Source: Anaerolinea thermophila
GTDB taxonomy: Bacteria; Chloroflexota; Anaerolineae; Anaerolineales; Villigracilaceae
Assembly: GCA_020722305.1 (NCBI GenBank)
Contig: DYLB01000004.1
Span: 1-24,607 of the forward strand
Direction of reading: 5' to 3'
DNA length: 24,607 nt
Below the pieces are notes generated by a model. That model saw nothing but the letters and a program-made list of their open reading frames with translations. It did not search any database and was not told where the DNA came from. A program made the position numbers and the translations under genes. Positions 6,000-13,480 of this stretch are shown here, one piece after another (positions within the stretch are counted from its first letter, which is position 1; each line of letters opens with the position of its first letter).

Positions 6000-6230
6000 T
6001 AAATTCTCCCAATGCAAAATGATAAAATGGTAACCATTCAGCCCAACGTCGAAAAGAGCATTTACTCCGCTAATCTTCGCTAATCTCCACGAATAAAAGG
6101 CCTCAAAACCGCAAAAGATTAGCGAAAACTTGTGCTGAGTTGGCGGTCGAGCCTGTCGAGACCTTATCGAAGCATTGGCGCAGATTAGCGGACCGAAGGC
6201 TGAACAGATAAATAAAATGATTATACAACT

Positions 6231-6265
6231 ACTTCCTACTCTCCACTCTCTGCTTCCTGTTTCCT
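6231..6265. repeat. Heptanucleotide array next to the purB start
   Basis: Five 7-bp units (ACTTCCT, ACTCTCC, ACTCTCT, GCTTCCT, GTTTCCT), consensus RCTYYCT, end one base before the purB ATG at 6267 and take up the place of a ribosome-binding site. It is similar in composition to the array at 1730-1778. Confidence 0.7.
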
Positions 6266-6266
6266 A

Positions 6267-7667
6267 ATGACTGACTTCAGCACCTACCAATCCCCCTTCA
6301 CCTGGCGCTACGGCAGCCCGGCCATGCGCCGCATCTGGTCCGAGCAGCACAAGCGGCTGTTGTGGCGGCGCATCTGGGTCGCGCTGGCCGAAGTCCAGGC
6401 CGGGTACGGCCTCGTCAGCCCCGAACAGGCCGCCGACCTGCGCGCCCACATGGACGAGATCAACGTCGAACGCGCCTTCGAGATCGAGGCCGAGATCCAG
6501 CACGATTTGATGGCCGAGGTGCGCACCTTCGCCGAACAGGCGGCCCTCGGCGGCGGGATCATCCATTTAGGGGCGACTTCGATGGACGTGGAGGACAACG
6601 CCGACGCCCTGCGCCTGCGCGAGTCGCTCGACCTGACCCTGTCCGCCCTCTCGTCCCTCCTGCGGACCCTCGGCCGGCTCATCGAACAATGGGCCGACAT
6701 CCCGCTGATCGCATTTACCCACCTCCAGCCCGCCGAGCCTTCGACTTTAGGCTATCGCCTCGCCCAATACGCTCAAGACCTGTTGGAAGACTTCGAAGCC
6801 CTCAGCCGTCAGCGGTCAGCCGTCAGGGGCAAGGGATTCAAGGGCGCGGTCGGCAGCGGGGCGAGTTACGCTGAATTGATCGGCGTGGACAAGCTGGTCG
6901 AGTTCGAGCAAAGCCTCAGCGAAAAACTCGGCCTGCCCTTCTACCCGGTCGCCACCCAGACCTATCCCCGCAAACAAGATTATTCCGTCGTAGCGGCTTT
7001 AGCGGCTCTCGCCCAATCGCTCTACAAAATGGCCTTCGACCTGCGCCTGCTGCAATCCCCGCCACTGGGCGAACTCTCGGAGCCGTTCGGCAGCAAGCAG
7101 GTTGGGTCGTCGGCGATGCCCTTCAAGCGGAATCCGATCCGGGCCGAGAAGATCAATTCGCTGGGGCGTTACCTGGCCCAACTGCCGCGCCTGGCCTGGG
7201 ACAACGCGGCTCACTCCCTTCTGGAGCGCACCCTGGACGACTCGGCCAACCGCCGCGCCCTACTGCCCGAAGCCTTCCTGGCTGCCGATGAGATGCTCAA
7301 GACGATGCAGTCCATTTTAGATGGGTTGCGGGTCAACGAGACGGCGATCCAACGCAACCTGGATGTCTACGGGCCTTTCGCGGCGACCGAACGGGTGCTG
7401 ATGGCCGCCGTCAAAACAGGAGCAGACCGACAGGTCCTGCACGAGGCGATCCGCGAACAGGCGATGAAGGCCTGGGAGGTCGTCCAGCGCGGCGGGGCGA
7501 ATCCGCTCGTCGGGCAGATCATCCGGGACGAAGAGATCCGCAGCTATTTGGCTGAAGATGAAATTCGGGAATTGATGGATTATGCGGGGCACGTCGGCGA
7601 CGCGCCGGAGCGGGCAAGGGCGCTGGCCAGGCTAATCCGGTTAAAAGTCGAGAGCGACCGCACGTAG
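6267..7667 (+). CDS. purB: Adenylosuccinate lyase
   Basis: This 466-aa enzyme of the fumarase/aspartase superfamily cleaves SAICAR to AICAR and adenylosuccinate to AMP in purine synthesis. The superfamily signature GSSAMPFKRNP is at 280-290. LGATSMDVEDNAD (101-113) and AFTHLQPAEPSTLG (149-162), which carries the catalytic His, are the other conserved blocks. The start MTDFSTYQSPFTW fits the family, but no Shine-Dalgarno is visible: a heptamer array fills the upstream bases, so initiation may be leaderless or depend on other features. A second heptamer array (6802-6829) codes for residues about 179-188 just ahead of the conserved RGKGFKGAVGS block. The gene ends inside the loop of its own terminator. 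Slightly longer than the usual 430-450 aa. Confidence 0.95.
   Translation: MTDFSTYQSPFTWRYGSPAMRRIWSEQHKRLLWRRIWVALAEVQAGYGLVSPEQAADLRAHMDEINVERAFEIEAEIQHDLMAEVRTFAEQAALGGGIIHLGATSMDVEDNADALRLRESLDLTLSALSSLLRTLGRLIEQWADIPLIAFTHLQPAEPSTLGYRLAQYAQDLLEDFEALSRQRSAVRGKGFKGAVGSGASYAELIGVDKLVEFEQSLSEKLGLPFYPVATQTYPRKQDYSVVAALAALAQSLYKMAFDLRLLQSPPLGELSEPFGSKQVGSSAMPFKRNPIRAEKINSLGRYLAQLPRLAWDNAAHSLLERTLDDSANRRALLPEAFLAADEMLKTMQSILDGLRVNETAIQRNLDVYGPFAATERVLMAAVKTGADRQVLHEAIREQAMKAWEVVQRGGANPLVGQIIRDEEIRSYLAEDEIRELMDYAGHVGDAPERARALARLIRLKVESDRT
6802..6829. repeat. Heptanucleotide array inside purB
   Basis: Four contiguous 7-mers (TCAGCCG, TCAGCGG, TCAGCCG, TCAGGGG), consensus TCAGCSG, are translated in frame as part of LSRQRSAVRGKG. 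It lies before the conserved KGAVGS segment, apparently in a tolerant loop or helix. Confidence 0.8.
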
Positions 7668-7686
7668 GGGGTCGCTCTCACTTTTT
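7650..7686 (+). terminator. Rho-independent terminator of purB (possibly bidirectional)
   Basis: 10-bp arms GAGAGCGACC (7650-7659) and GGTCGCTCTC (7670-7679) are followed by ACTTTTTC. The purB stop codon TAG (7665-7667) lies in the loop. On the minus strand the same stem is followed by GACTTTT, so it may also serve the small gene at 7709-7828. Confidence 0.9.
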
Positions 7687-7708
7687 CAGGTGGTCGTCGG
7701 TCATCTTT

Positions 7709-7828
7709 CTATTCTTCCTTCAAGACCAGCGAGTCGTAATCGCTCGGCCTGAAAACTACGGGGAGGACGGCGATGCTGGCGAAGAGGATTGCGCTGACCA
7801 GGACAACCAGGGCGGGGTACAGGTACAT
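7709..7828 (-). CDS. Small single-span membrane peptide, 39 aa
   Basis: The ATG at 7828 is preceded by AAAGGAGG at 5-base spacing, one of the strongest ribosome sites in the window; longer in-frame starts have none. The peptide has a short N-terminus, one hydrophobic helix (about residues 4-27) and a short charged C-terminus ending KEE. Function is unknown; I do not recognise the family. Position between purB and the reductase gene gives no clear clue. The size and layout would fit a small subunit or regulator of a membrane complex, but nothing specific supports that. Confidence 0.65.
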   Translation of the reverse strand: MYLYPALVVLVSAILFASIAVLPVVFRPSDYDSLVLKEE

Positions 7829-7929
7829 GGGGGCCTCCTTTCGAACTGTACCGGATGGATAAGGTTGCTGCCTGTTTGTCGTTCTAATAGTATTAAACGC
7901 ATTTCCAGCCATTCTGTTCCTTACAAAGT

Positions 7930-7967
7930 CAAAACAAAAACGCGGCGGATGCAAAACCCGCCGCGTT
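7930..7967 (-). terminator. Rho-independent terminator of the NADP reductase gene
   Basis: On the minus strand the arms AACGCGGCGG and CCGCCGCGTT (10 bp, 7967-7939) enclose 9 bases and are followed by TTTTTGTTTTG. The stem begins 26 bp after the reductase stop. Confidence 0.9.
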
Positions 7968-7993
7968 GGTCCCTGTTTCGATAGGTCGGGATA

Positions 7994-9334
7994 CTACATC
8001 CCGGCAGCCTCGAGCAGGCCCATGGCTGCCAGCATTTCATCGTTGGTTGCAAATTTGAAATCTTCGAGGCCACGTTTTTCGGCTTCGGCGCGTTCGACCT
8101 GGTACAGGCGTTCGACCGAGGCCTTGTCGGCGATGGGTTTGCCCAGGGCGTGGACGCGGCTGGCAATCAGGGCCGGGTTGGTCTGGGACGGGGCGAGGGT
8201 CTGTAAGTATTGCCAGACGGCCTTGGCACCGTTGATGCCGTCCTTGCGGGCATAACCGACCAGCCCTTCACTGGCTTTACGCGACCAGCCCGCCACGAAA
8301 ATGCCCTCGATGGCTTTGCCGGTTTGCGGGTCGAAGGCTTCGTAGGAATTGCCGTCCATCGGGAAGCGCGGCGTGGGGTTCTTGACGAACTCATTCCATT
8401 CAATGGGCAGGCCGAAGGTTTCGTCCACCTTGTCGCCGATGGCGAAGACGACCGTTTCGACGTCCAGGAAGCGTTTGTGTCCCGTGCCGCGGGCCTTGGT
8501 GTCGCCGTCTTTCAGGACCAGGGTTGTATCCTCGACTTCGAGCCGGGTGAGCAGGCCGTTCTGCCCCAGCATCTGGACGGGCGAGGTCAGGAACTCGAAG
8601 CGGAAACGCGTTTCGGAGACTTTTTCATACGCTTTGGGCTGGGCAGCCAGGATGTCGGCCCGGGCTGCGGCGGGATCCTGCCCGACAGCCTGCATGATCG
8701 GGGTGACGCGGGCGATCTCGGCGTCCAGGGCGGTGATGTCCAGGTTGGAGATGACATATTCCATCTCCTTCTTGTCGAACTTGACCTCGGCCGGTCCGCG
8801 CCGCACGACGGCGATGACTTCCTCCACCTTTTCCTGGCGGATCAGGTAGCGGGCGATGTCCACCATCACGTTCCCCGCGCCGACCACGGCGCACCGCCGG
8901 CCAAAGCGGAAGGTGCGCTGACTGAACGGCGGCAGTTTGTTGTAGAAGTAGACCACGTCTTTGGCGTGGTAAACGCCTTCGAGGTCTTCGCCCGGCAGGC
9001 CGAGCCATTTGGTGCCTTGCGCCCCAGCCGTGACCAGGATGGCGTCGAAGCCGAGGGCGCGCAAATCGTCCAGGGTCAGGTCGCCCTGCGTGCCGATGAC
9101 CACGTTCCCGTAGTAATCCAGGTTGGGGTTGGCCAATGCCTGGCGGAATTGTTTGCGGAAACCCTCTTTCATCACGTATTTGGTCGGGTAAACACCGTAC
9201 TCGGCCAGCCCTCCCGGCTTGATATCGCGATTGAAAAGGACGACGCGTGCGCCCATATTAGCCAGTTCCCGTGCGCCAAACACCCCGGCCGGCCCGGCGC
9301 CAACTACGGCCACCAGATATTCAGGTTCTTGCAT
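7994..9334 (-). CDS. Ferredoxin/adrenodoxin-type NADP+ reductase (FprA-like flavoprotein)
   Basis: This 446-aa flavoprotein belongs to the adrenodoxin-reductase-like branch of the glutamate-synthase-small-subunit superfamily and is predicted to pass electrons between NADPH and a ferredoxin. It shows the FAD-binding VGAGPAGVFGA near residues 10-20 with an acidic/basic strand end at RVVLFNRD, and a second Rossmann motif VGAGNVMVDIARYL (about 151-164) for NADPH. The segment GIFVAGWSRKASEGLVGYARKDG, near residue 360, corresponds to the FAD-contacting GWxxxGPxGxI region of adrenodoxin reductases. Start ATG 9334 has AAGGAG six bases upstream. Own promoter (9380-9408) and terminator (7930-7967), so monocistronic. 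The physiological ferredoxin partner is not in the window. Confidence 0.88.
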   Translation of the reverse strand: MQEPEYLVAVVGAGPAGVFGARELANMGARVVLFNRDIKPGGLAEYGVYPTKYVMKEGFRKQFRQALANPNLDYYGNVVIGTQGDLTLDDLRALGFDAILVTAGAQGTKWLGLPGEDLEGVYHAKDVVYFYNKLPPFSQRTFRFGRRCAVVGAGNVMVDIARYLIRQEKVEEVIAVVRRGPAEVKFDKKEMEYVISNLDITALDAEIARVTPIMQAVGQDPAAARADILAAQPKAYEKVSETRFRFEFLTSPVQMLGQNGLLTRLEVEDTTLVLKDGDTKARGTGHKRFLDVETVVFAIGDKVDETFGLPIEWNEFVKNPTPRFPMDGNSYEAFDPQTGKAIEGIFVAGWSRKASEGLVGYARKDGINGAKAVWQYLQTLAPSQTNPALIASRVHALGKPIADKASVERLYQVERAEAEKRGLEDFKFATNDEMLAAMGLLEAAGM

Positions 9335-9379
9335 CGTGTGCTCCTTGAATGATGTGAATTGGTTTGTGGTTGCGTTTTC

Positions 9380-9408
9380 ATTATAGCGACCTGAAAATCC
9401 AATTGCAA
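9380..9408 (-). promoter_or_regulatory. Sigma70-type promoter of the NADP reductase gene
   Basis: Minus strand: -35 TTGCAA (9408-9403), 17-bp spacer, -10 TATAAT (9385-9380). The start point would be near 9373, giving a leader of about 39 bases that includes the AAGGAG site. Confidence 0.7.
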
Positions 9409-9642
9409 GTGCAGAAAATCACAAACATTGTCTCTTCTTGACGTAAACGGGGGGAATTTTACCATTTTTATCTAAAAAATCAATGATTCTTTTGTGGAAT
9501 GTGGAACTGCCATGAATCGAGGCTCTTTGGGATGTTCCGTGATACGTCCCCATATCTGGCAACACGCCGTAGAGCGGAATTAATTCCGCCCTACATCTGG
9601 CGGCTCGCCACGCCAATTCCCAATGAACCTGAACCGACAATG
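9409..9642. other. Non-coding gap with palindrome
   Basis: No gene is supported; a 73-codon minus-strand frame here crosses a palindrome and has no family resemblance. Holds a 16-bp perfect palindrome (9574-9589) and two copies of ATCTGGC flanking it (9554-9560 and 9595-9601). Confidence 0.5.
9574..9589. repeat. 16-bp perfect palindrome
   Basis: GCGGAATT followed immediately by AATTCCGC, with flanks GTAGA and CCTAC that extend partial pairing. Same class as 286-304 and 351-369. Confidence 0.65.
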
Positions 9643-9673
9643 AAAAAAGAGAGACCGCTGGTTGCGGCCTCTC
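9643..9673 (-). terminator. Rho-independent terminator of the envelope operon
   Basis: On the minus strand the arms GAGAGGCCGC (9673-9664) and GCGGTCTCTC (9658-9649) form a 10-bp stem with one G-U and a 5-base loop, followed by TTTTTT. It lies about 50 bp after the last gene of the minus-strand run 16347-9722. Confidence 0.9.
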
Positions 9674-9721
9674 CCGAAAACAACGACGGCTTCAGAACCG
9701 GTTCTTCCGCTTCGTCAAGAC

Positions 9722-10795
9722 TCACTTTCCTGCCGGGGCGTACATGGCGGTATAGTTGGCCGGGGCGCAGACCATCCCGTTTTCGATGGTAGAGCGCAGC
9801 GGCAGCCAGTCCGAGGCCCGGTCGGTGAGATCGCCCAGGTAGTAATAGATTTTCATGTCACTGACACCTGGCCGCAGGGCGAAGCAGATCTTCCACGTCC
9901 CGTCGGCCGGATCCGTTTCCCAGTGGATGATCTGCCCGTTCTTGTAATGGATGACGTGGCAGCCCGGCAGGTAGAGCAAGCCCTCATTATCGGGGAACGG
10001 GACTCCGTCCGAATCGTCAACGGGATCGCCGTTGATGGGGTCCTGCACATGCACGTTATCGGTCGAGCCGAGGGTGTTGTAAACGACCGTGAACACACAT
10101 ACGCCGCCGACCTGGTAAATTCCCGACCTCCGAATATCAATGTTCGATGGCGGCGGCACGACCGTCCCGGCCTGGGGTTCCTCGCCGGGGACAGGCTCCC
10201 GCTCCACCCGTCCAGGAGCATATTCACCCGTGAATAACGCCGAGGCGCAGGCCAACCCGTTTTCGTGGGTCGTTTCCAACGCGATCCAGTTGGTCGGGGA
10301 TTCATCCGGGTAATAATAGACCGTCAGGTTCACGTCAGGCTGTTCCACGAAGCAGACCTTCCAGCTGCCGTCTGCGGAGTCGGCCTGGGCTACGACCTGG
10401 TCGAACTTGTAATGCACCAGGTGGCATCCCGGCAAATCCAGGCTGCCCTCGTCATCGTACTGTACCGCAAGCGATTCTTCCAGCGGGACGTTCACATCCA
10501 CTTCGTTTTTCAGCCCGGATGCAAGGTTGTACGAAATATCCAGCATACAGAGGCCGCCCACGTAGTAGACCCCCGGTTGGGAGATTTCGACCTTATCCGC
10601 CTGGGGACTGAAATTCACGGACCCTTCGCTGATGGGGACCACTGGCATCTCCTGGCCCGCGGCCGGCCGGTCCACCGTCACGCCGTCCACCGACGAGGCC
10701 GGGGATTGGCGCGCCCAAACCGGATAGTCCCTGGCAATCCAGAGTATCGCCAGAATGGATGCCAACACAACAATGAATTGAAAGACTTTTTTCAT
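9722..10795 (-). CDS. Secreted protein with duplicated four-Cys domain
   Basis: This 357-aa protein is not assigned to a family I know. The ATG at 10795 has AAAGGAG seven bases upstream, and an in-frame start further upstream lacks one. Residues about 1-28 form a signal peptide or anchor ending PVWA. Two homologous domains of about 130 residues follow, separated by a Pro-rich linker. Each contains a GVYYVGG.C / GIYQVGG.C strand, LPGCH.-HYK, a W-K-[VI]-C-F strand, a YYY segment, a W, and EN-G-[LM]-[AV]-C-A near its end. The four Cys per domain are at matching places, so two disulfides per domain are likely in an extracellular beta-sandwich-like fold (inference). Last gene of the envelope operon, 97 bp after the DUF4012 gene. 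Confidence 0.75.
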   Translation of the reverse strand: MKKVFQFIVVLASILAILWIARDYPVWARQSPASSVDGVTVDRPAAGQEMPVVPISEGSVNFSPQADKVEISQPGVYYVGGLCMLDISYNLASGLKNEVDVNVPLEESLAVQYDDEGSLDLPGCHLVHYKFDQVVAQADSADGSWKVCFVEQPDVNLTVYYYPDESPTNWIALETTHENGLACASALFTGEYAPGRVEREPVPGEEPQAGTVVPPPSNIDIRRSGIYQVGGVCVFTVVYNTLGSTDNVHVQDPINGDPVDDSDGVPFPDNEGLLYLPGCHVIHYKNGQIIHWETDPADGTWKICFALRPGVSDMKIYYYLGDLTDRASDWLPLRSTIENGMVCAPANYTAMYAPAGK

Positions 10796-10892
10796 CTGTA
10801 TCTCCTTTCCACTGAACCTGTGACCGAGGGGGAACATCCCGAATTTATTTTACCCAACCCCCTTCCAGCCCGTCCTCGGATTTAGAACGGAT

Positions 10893-13463
10893 TTACGGGA
10901 GCGCAAACACAACTTCGATTTCGAGATCGACTCTTAAATCTGTGCTCAATTTTATCGTCCGGCTCTCGACCGAGGCCCCGGGCGGCAGCGCAACGACCGA
11001 CGAGCCGTCTGGCAGCAGGAGGCTGAGGCTGACCGGTACTGCCAGGGTCCCGGGCTGTTTTTGGATTTTCAGGCGGTAGAATACCCGTCCCGTATCCGGC
11101 TGGATCTTCAAAATACGCGCCGGCAGCGCAAACTCAAAGCCGGTGGTGACAGACTGTCCGCCGGGGACCACTTTCAGGGTCCCGAAAGCCTGGGAGCCTT
11201 CGACGTCCTCGCCCAGCAGGTCCACCTGGGGCGGGACGGGCCGCTTGAGGATGGTCCATTCGGCGGGAATGGCCTGCGGCGTGGCCTGGATCAGCCTGGT
11301 GCCCAGGGGGGTGTAGACCCGCATGTAGTCCCAGTAACAGCGGTCGGTGGGATAGTCCTCCTGCCCGCTGAGCGTCTCGCTCCCCCATTGCAGGCAGGCA
11401 ATTTTGTCGGTCGAGCGATTCTTGTGCGTCACCGCCAGCCTGGCGACAGGCCTGAGTGGGTTCGACAGATCCACATCGTAGGCCAGGCCGGTTTCGACCA
11501 GGGCATTGGTCTTATTGAAGCCCACGTTGAAATCCACAACCATCAGAAAATCGCCTTCACCGGGTTCGACGCGGCCATCCCAGCCCTGTCGGTCGAGGAA
11601 CGCGGTCAGCGACGGGTTATCCAGTTGCACCAACAAATGATGCTCGTCCAAAGTCTCGATCAGGACAGCCGCCAATTGCTCCCGCTGGAGATCCTCTTCG
11701 AAGATACGGGTAATAATGGCAGACGTGAGCTTGTTGATGAACGCCTTGTTGTTCCAATCCGGCGAGAGGCGCTCTGCCTCGGTGGGCGTCTTGGCGGCGC
11801 GCATGTACGCGACCACGTTATTTGCATCAACCAGGTAAGGCACGTCCTCCACTTCGAGCGGCCCCAGGACGCCAAGCAATTCCACCAGCATTTGCTGGTC
11901 GAAGGCGATGACGCCGTCCACCGAATGGTCGTTGTTGAAAGAGTAAAGGTACTCGGCATACAAAGCCGTCGTGGGATAATCCGTGAACCAGTTGGCATCG
12001 CGGAAGATCAGGACCGGGCTGTTCATGTAGCGGTCGAGCTGCCAGGGAGCGGTGGGATAGGGCCTGGACCAGTTGTCGAAATTTCCCGAATCCTCGAAAG
12101 CCACGTGGAGGATTTCCCCGTTCTGGACCAGGAGCGTGCCGGCGGCGGTGATGAAGCCCCCCGTCGGGCGCAGTTCGTCCTCGTTCTGGACCAGCAGCAG
12201 GTACGTTTTGGGGCCTTCGCTGGTGGCCCCCAGGACGCGGGGGACTTCCATCGCCAGGGTCAGGCCGTCGGACAGCAGAGCCAGCGCCGGGTCCGCTTTC
12301 GATTCGACCAGGTCACGCACGAAGGGGGATAAGGTCCCTAAATCCAGGCGGGAACGGGCGGCCGCGGCCTGATCCAACGTGCGCTGCGACGCCGCCCACT
12401 GCGGTTCGAGCGCAACCATCGCTTCGGTCAACTCCCGCAGATGAAGGCCGGGTTTCCCATTCCCGTTCATGAAAGATTCGGCCACCGGCAGGGCGGCCCG
12501 GTAAGCGTTGTCGGCGGTTGCCAGCATGGAATCGGCCAGGAGCAGCAAATCCTGGGCGGAGGCCAGGTCGCCGCCGTAGGTGGGGACCCAGTCCAGCCAG
12601 GGAGCCAGCCAGAGCGCCGGTTCGACTTCGGTTTGCAGGGCGTCGAAATCCCGCCTTAAGGTCGAAAGGGCCGCGCCGGCCTGCCTGATTTGGTCCAGAT
12701 CGGAGGGCAGCGCCGCAAAGCCTTGGAGCTGTTCCAGGTCCTGCCGCACGACCAGCGCCTGTTGGTAGACTTTGCGAGCCTTCAAGCCTCCCAGCCCGAC
12801 GGCGGCCACGAACAGGGAAAAGAGTAGGAAGAGGGCGAGCCGCGAAACGACCGACCACCGGCTGCGACGACGGGCCAGCGCCCCAGACGAAGGGTCTTGG
12901 CGGCTTTCCCGGCCGCGCCCGTCTTTGGAGAGATCGGCCTGTTCCAGGTATGCCTCACGCGCTTGGATGGATTCTGCGAGCCGCTGAAGCCCTTTTCGGT
13001 GCCAGTCGCTCAGGGTGCTGTCGGGCGTGATTTCGATCTCGTTGCCGACCAGCCTGTAAGCGGAAATATCGCTGTCCGAAGGGGGAGCCTTGCCGTTCCC
13101 GAAGGCGTAGAGCAAAATGGCCTGGTCTATCCGCCCCCAGGCATCCCGTAGGGAACTGGAATTCGAGGTCCCGAAGCGGATCGGCGCAAAATACTGGGCG
13201 GCCAGGATGCCGAATTCCCCCCAGCGGGTGTCGAGGCGCTTGCCCTGCCGGGGAGGAGTGCTGGGCATGGTCTGCTGGAAGATGGATTCGACCGCGCAGG
13301 CCAACTGTCTGCCGGGGGACAAGCGGGCCAGCTCCGGGCGGCTGACAAGCAGGTCCTGGACGAAGCGGCTTTTCGTCCAGGGGTGGGCATCCAAATTTTC
13401 AGGGGATTGGAATTCTCGCAGGACCTGCTTTAGAGAATCAAAATAATTTTGGCTTTCCGACAT
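10893..13463 (-). CDS. DUF4012 membrane protein with N-terminal cytoplasmic domain
   Basis: This 856-aa protein has an N-terminal region of about 190 residues with unknown fold, a basic stretch (198-203), one membrane span (about 205-226), a helical region (230-400) and a DUF4012 domain starting around YLLLVQNEDELRPTGGF (421-437). That motif and the FRDANWFTDYPTTA and VDGVIAFDQQ segments are typical of DUF4012 proteins. The domain is common in Chloroflexota and Actinomycetota, often near exopolysaccharide genes; some LCP-like extracytoplasmic role has been discussed, but none is established for this protein. A beta-rich tail follows. Most of it should be outside the membrane. It starts 17 bp after the CPYLG gene, with only a weak ribosome site. 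The large N-terminal extension is unusual compared with the simple anchor-plus-domain layout I would expect. Confidence 0.85.
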   Translation of the reverse strand: MSESQNYFDSLKQVLREFQSPENLDAHPWTKSRFVQDLLVSRPELARLSPGRQLACAVESIFQQTMPSTPPRQGKRLDTRWGEFGILAAQYFAPIRFGTSNSSSLRDAWGRIDQAILLYAFGNGKAPPSDSDISAYRLVGNEIEITPDSTLSDWHRKGLQRLAESIQAREAYLEQADLSKDGRGRESRQDPSSGALARRRSRWSVVSRLALFLLFSLFVAAVGLGGLKARKVYQQALVVRQDLEQLQGFAALPSDLDQIRQAGAALSTLRRDFDALQTEVEPALWLAPWLDWVPTYGGDLASAQDLLLLADSMLATADNAYRAALPVAESFMNGNGKPGLHLRELTEAMVALEPQWAASQRTLDQAAAARSRLDLGTLSPFVRDLVESKADPALALLSDGLTLAMEVPRVLGATSEGPKTYLLLVQNEDELRPTGGFITAAGTLLVQNGEILHVAFEDSGNFDNWSRPYPTAPWQLDRYMNSPVLIFRDANWFTDYPTTALYAEYLYSFNNDHSVDGVIAFDQQMLVELLGVLGPLEVEDVPYLVDANNVVAYMRAAKTPTEAERLSPDWNNKAFINKLTSAIITRIFEEDLQREQLAAVLIETLDEHHLLVQLDNPSLTAFLDRQGWDGRVEPGEGDFLMVVDFNVGFNKTNALVETGLAYDVDLSNPLRPVARLAVTHKNRSTDKIACLQWGSETLSGQEDYPTDRCYWDYMRVYTPLGTRLIQATPQAIPAEWTILKRPVPPQVDLLGEDVEGSQAFGTLKVVPGGQSVTTGFEFALPARILKIQPDTGRVFYRLKIQKQPGTLAVPVSLSLLLPDGSSVVALPPGASVESRTIKLSTDLRVDLEIEVVFALP

Positions 13464-13480
13464 CTCGAATTCAAGACCGG

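Larger units (their letters stand above)
5726..6266. other. Non-coding 540-bp region of modular palindromes and repeats
   Basis: No gene is supported. In order it contains palindrome 5793-5809, small stem-loops at about 5819-5829 (CCACttcGTGG) and about 5845-5862, a 41-bp module at 5868-5908, palindromes 5910-5925 and 5935-5950, and a second copy of the 41-bp module at 5959-5999. After that come AT-rich DNA with GCTAATC-type repeats (about 6068-6090), a GGTCgagcctgtcGAGACC-like inverted repeat near 6146-6164, and a heptamer array (6231-6265) that runs up to the purB start. No ribosome-binding site precedes purB; the array occupies that place. Confidence 0.6.

Noticed and set aside
8210..9352. 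380-codon plus-strand frame opposite the reductase gene
   Set aside because: Shadow of the GC-rich reductase gene; no motif and no ribosome site, whereas the minus-strand gene has motifs, promoter and terminator.
9419..9640. 73-codon minus-strand frame in the intergenic gap
   Set aside because: Crosses the 9574-9589 palindrome and lacks a ribosome site.
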